Part shown: positions 63,409 to 64,000 of the stretch, piece after piece
Layout: the number at the start of each line of letters is the position of its first letter
Position numbering within the stretch: the first letter of the stretch is position 1
NCBI RefSeq assembly: GCF_020923435.1
Contig: NZ_CP087263.1
Location: 2,065,970-2,129,969 of the forward strand
DNA: 64,000 nucleotides
Reading direction: 5' to 3'
DNA from: Brevibacillus humidisoli
Lineage (GTDB): Bacteria > Bacillota > Bacilli > Brevibacillales > Brevibacillaceae
Made by a program: the position numbers and the translations under genes
Notes under the pieces: generated by a model
Database searches by the model: none
Told to the model about the DNA's origin: nothing
What the model saw: only the letters and a program-made list of their open reading frames with translations

Positions 63409-64000
63409 GCCTTCAGCCCCTCTTTCCACTTTTGCCCCAGCGCGCGGCCAATCGCGACAAACTCTCGGCCGCGGTGGAGAAAACCGTGCCAATCGTTTCC
63501 GGTCTGGCGATGTGTAAAGGGTACCGGTACTTCTTTCACCGAATACCCTGCTCGCAGTGCATCCACCGTCAAGCCTACTTCCACACCAAAGCCCTCATCC
63601 AGTTTTCCAACGGCATGCAGCACTTCTCTGCGCACAGCCCGTTGACCTGACAACGGCGCCATCGCGTGAAAGCCGGTCAGCCAGCGGATGCCCTGCCTGG
63701 CCAACCCTTTGGCCAACCCCAGTCCCGCTTTCCGCAGGGGGGCGGGTAGTTGGGCAATCGCCATGTCACACTCTCCGGCGAGCACGGGGTAGATCAGATG
63801 ATGCGCCTCACCGGCACTTTCCCGCAAATCGGCGTCCAACAACACAACGATCTCCCCGGATGCGGCGTTCCATCCTGTCTGCAATGCCTTCCCCTTGCCC
63901 CTGTTTCCATCATGGCACAGGACCCGGCCAGCCAGATCGGCAGCCAGGATAGCCGTTTCATCTCGACTGCCATCGTCAACCACAATCAGTTCGTCACAAG
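63405..64000 (-). CDS. Glycosyltransferase family 2, N-terminus cut by window edge
   Basis: At least 198 codons; the frame is open to the right edge. GT2 features: CDELIVVDDGSRDETA (first Asp pair), GNRGKGKALQTGW, IVVLLDADLRESAGEAHHL with the DxD metal site, and FGVEVGLTVDALRAG. No membrane segment is seen in this part. Coupled to the family-4 enzyme by an ATGA overlap, so the two probably act in one pathway: one loads the carrier lipid and the other extends or transfers sugar. Confidence 0.8.
   Translation of the reverse strand, partial: CDELIVVDDGSRDETAILAADLAGRVLCHDGNRGKGKALQTGWNAASGEIVVLLDADLRESAGEAHHLIYPVLAGECDMAIAQLPAPLRKAGLGLAKGLARQGIRWLTGFHAMAPLSGQRAVRREVLHAVGKLDEGFGVEVGLTVDALRAGYSVKEVPVPFTHRQTGNDWHGFLHRGREFVAIGRALGQKWKEGLKA

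Noticed and set aside
1-64000. CRISPR arrays, tRNA or rRNA genes, prophage genes
   Set aside because: No regularly spaced repeats with unique spacers, no tRNA cloverleaf or rRNA segment, and no phage structural gene was noticed on reading; a tRNAscan or CRISPR search could not be run.

Overview
The window looks like chromosome from a spore-forming Bacillales bacterium, most like Brevibacillus or a close Paenibacillaceae relative. This rests on complete spoIIA (spoIIAA-spoIIAB-sigF) and spoVA operons, dacF, spmA, spoIIM and a MciZ-like peptide, and on gene order that matches the Bacillus subtilis scpAB-dacB-spmA, lysA-spoVA-sigF-dacF, deoB-xerD-yqzK-fur-spoIIM and yqjD/yqjE-bkd blocks as I remember them. 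Base composition is moderate by eye. Most genes are on the minus strand. I saw no rRNA, tRNA or CRISPR.

Layout. 0-3.4 kb: spmA (cut by the left edge), dacB, scpB, scpA and a site-2-type protease. 3.7-8.8 kb: an Lrp-type regulator, a lipoprotein/secreted-protein pair of unknown function, ppiB and a GGDEF-EAL-CBS-GGDEF protein. 8.9-18.7 kb: lysA behind a structured leader, then spoVA, spoIIA and dacF, with visible sigma-G-, sigma-H- and sigma-F-like promoters. 18.77-20.55 kb: an IS1182-type element lying just upstream of the dacF promoter. 20.6-22.7 kb: a chemoreceptor. 22.8-25.45 kb: the most unusual locus, a RiPP-like cassette. It has a strong promoter, a 20-residue candidate precursor, a strong hairpin, an E1-like (ThiF/HesA) adenylating enzyme with an apparent peptide-recognition domain, and an M50 membrane metalloprotease. 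Both enzyme genes carry disabling lesions. 25.6-32.5 kb: an oligopeptide ABC transporter with a divergent Lrp-type regulator and a small zinc-ribbon protein.

32.5-45 kb: nucleoside salvage (pdp, two diverged purine nucleoside phosphorylases, deoB), xerD, yqzK, ald, fur, spoIIM, endonuclease Q, nudF, a mciZ-like gene, a DUF3866 protein and an M20 peptidase. 45-49.2 kb: methylmalonyl-CoA genes, including a B12-domain/epimerase fusion. 49.3-51.6 kb: a tiny membrane protein and a large acidic secreted protein. 51.9-60.5 kb: branched-chain amino and keto acid catabolism (bcd-lpd-bkdAA-bkdAB-bkdB) behind a textbook sigma-54 promoter, with its activator BkdR. 60.6-64 kb: yqzF, a MerR regulator with a 19-bp-spacer promoter and its membrane-protein neighbour, then two polyprenyl/glycosyl-transferase genes, the last cut by the right edge.

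Functionally the window joins three programmes. One is forespore and mother-cell development. The second is catabolism of branched-chain amino acids and propionyl-CoA: the bkd operon makes branched acyl-CoAs and propionyl-CoA, and the yqjD-mutase-epimerase genes can carry propionyl-CoA to succinyl-CoA. The third is peptide and nucleoside scavenging. The RiPP-like cassette, the IS and a family of short repeats in operon gaps are the accessory elements.
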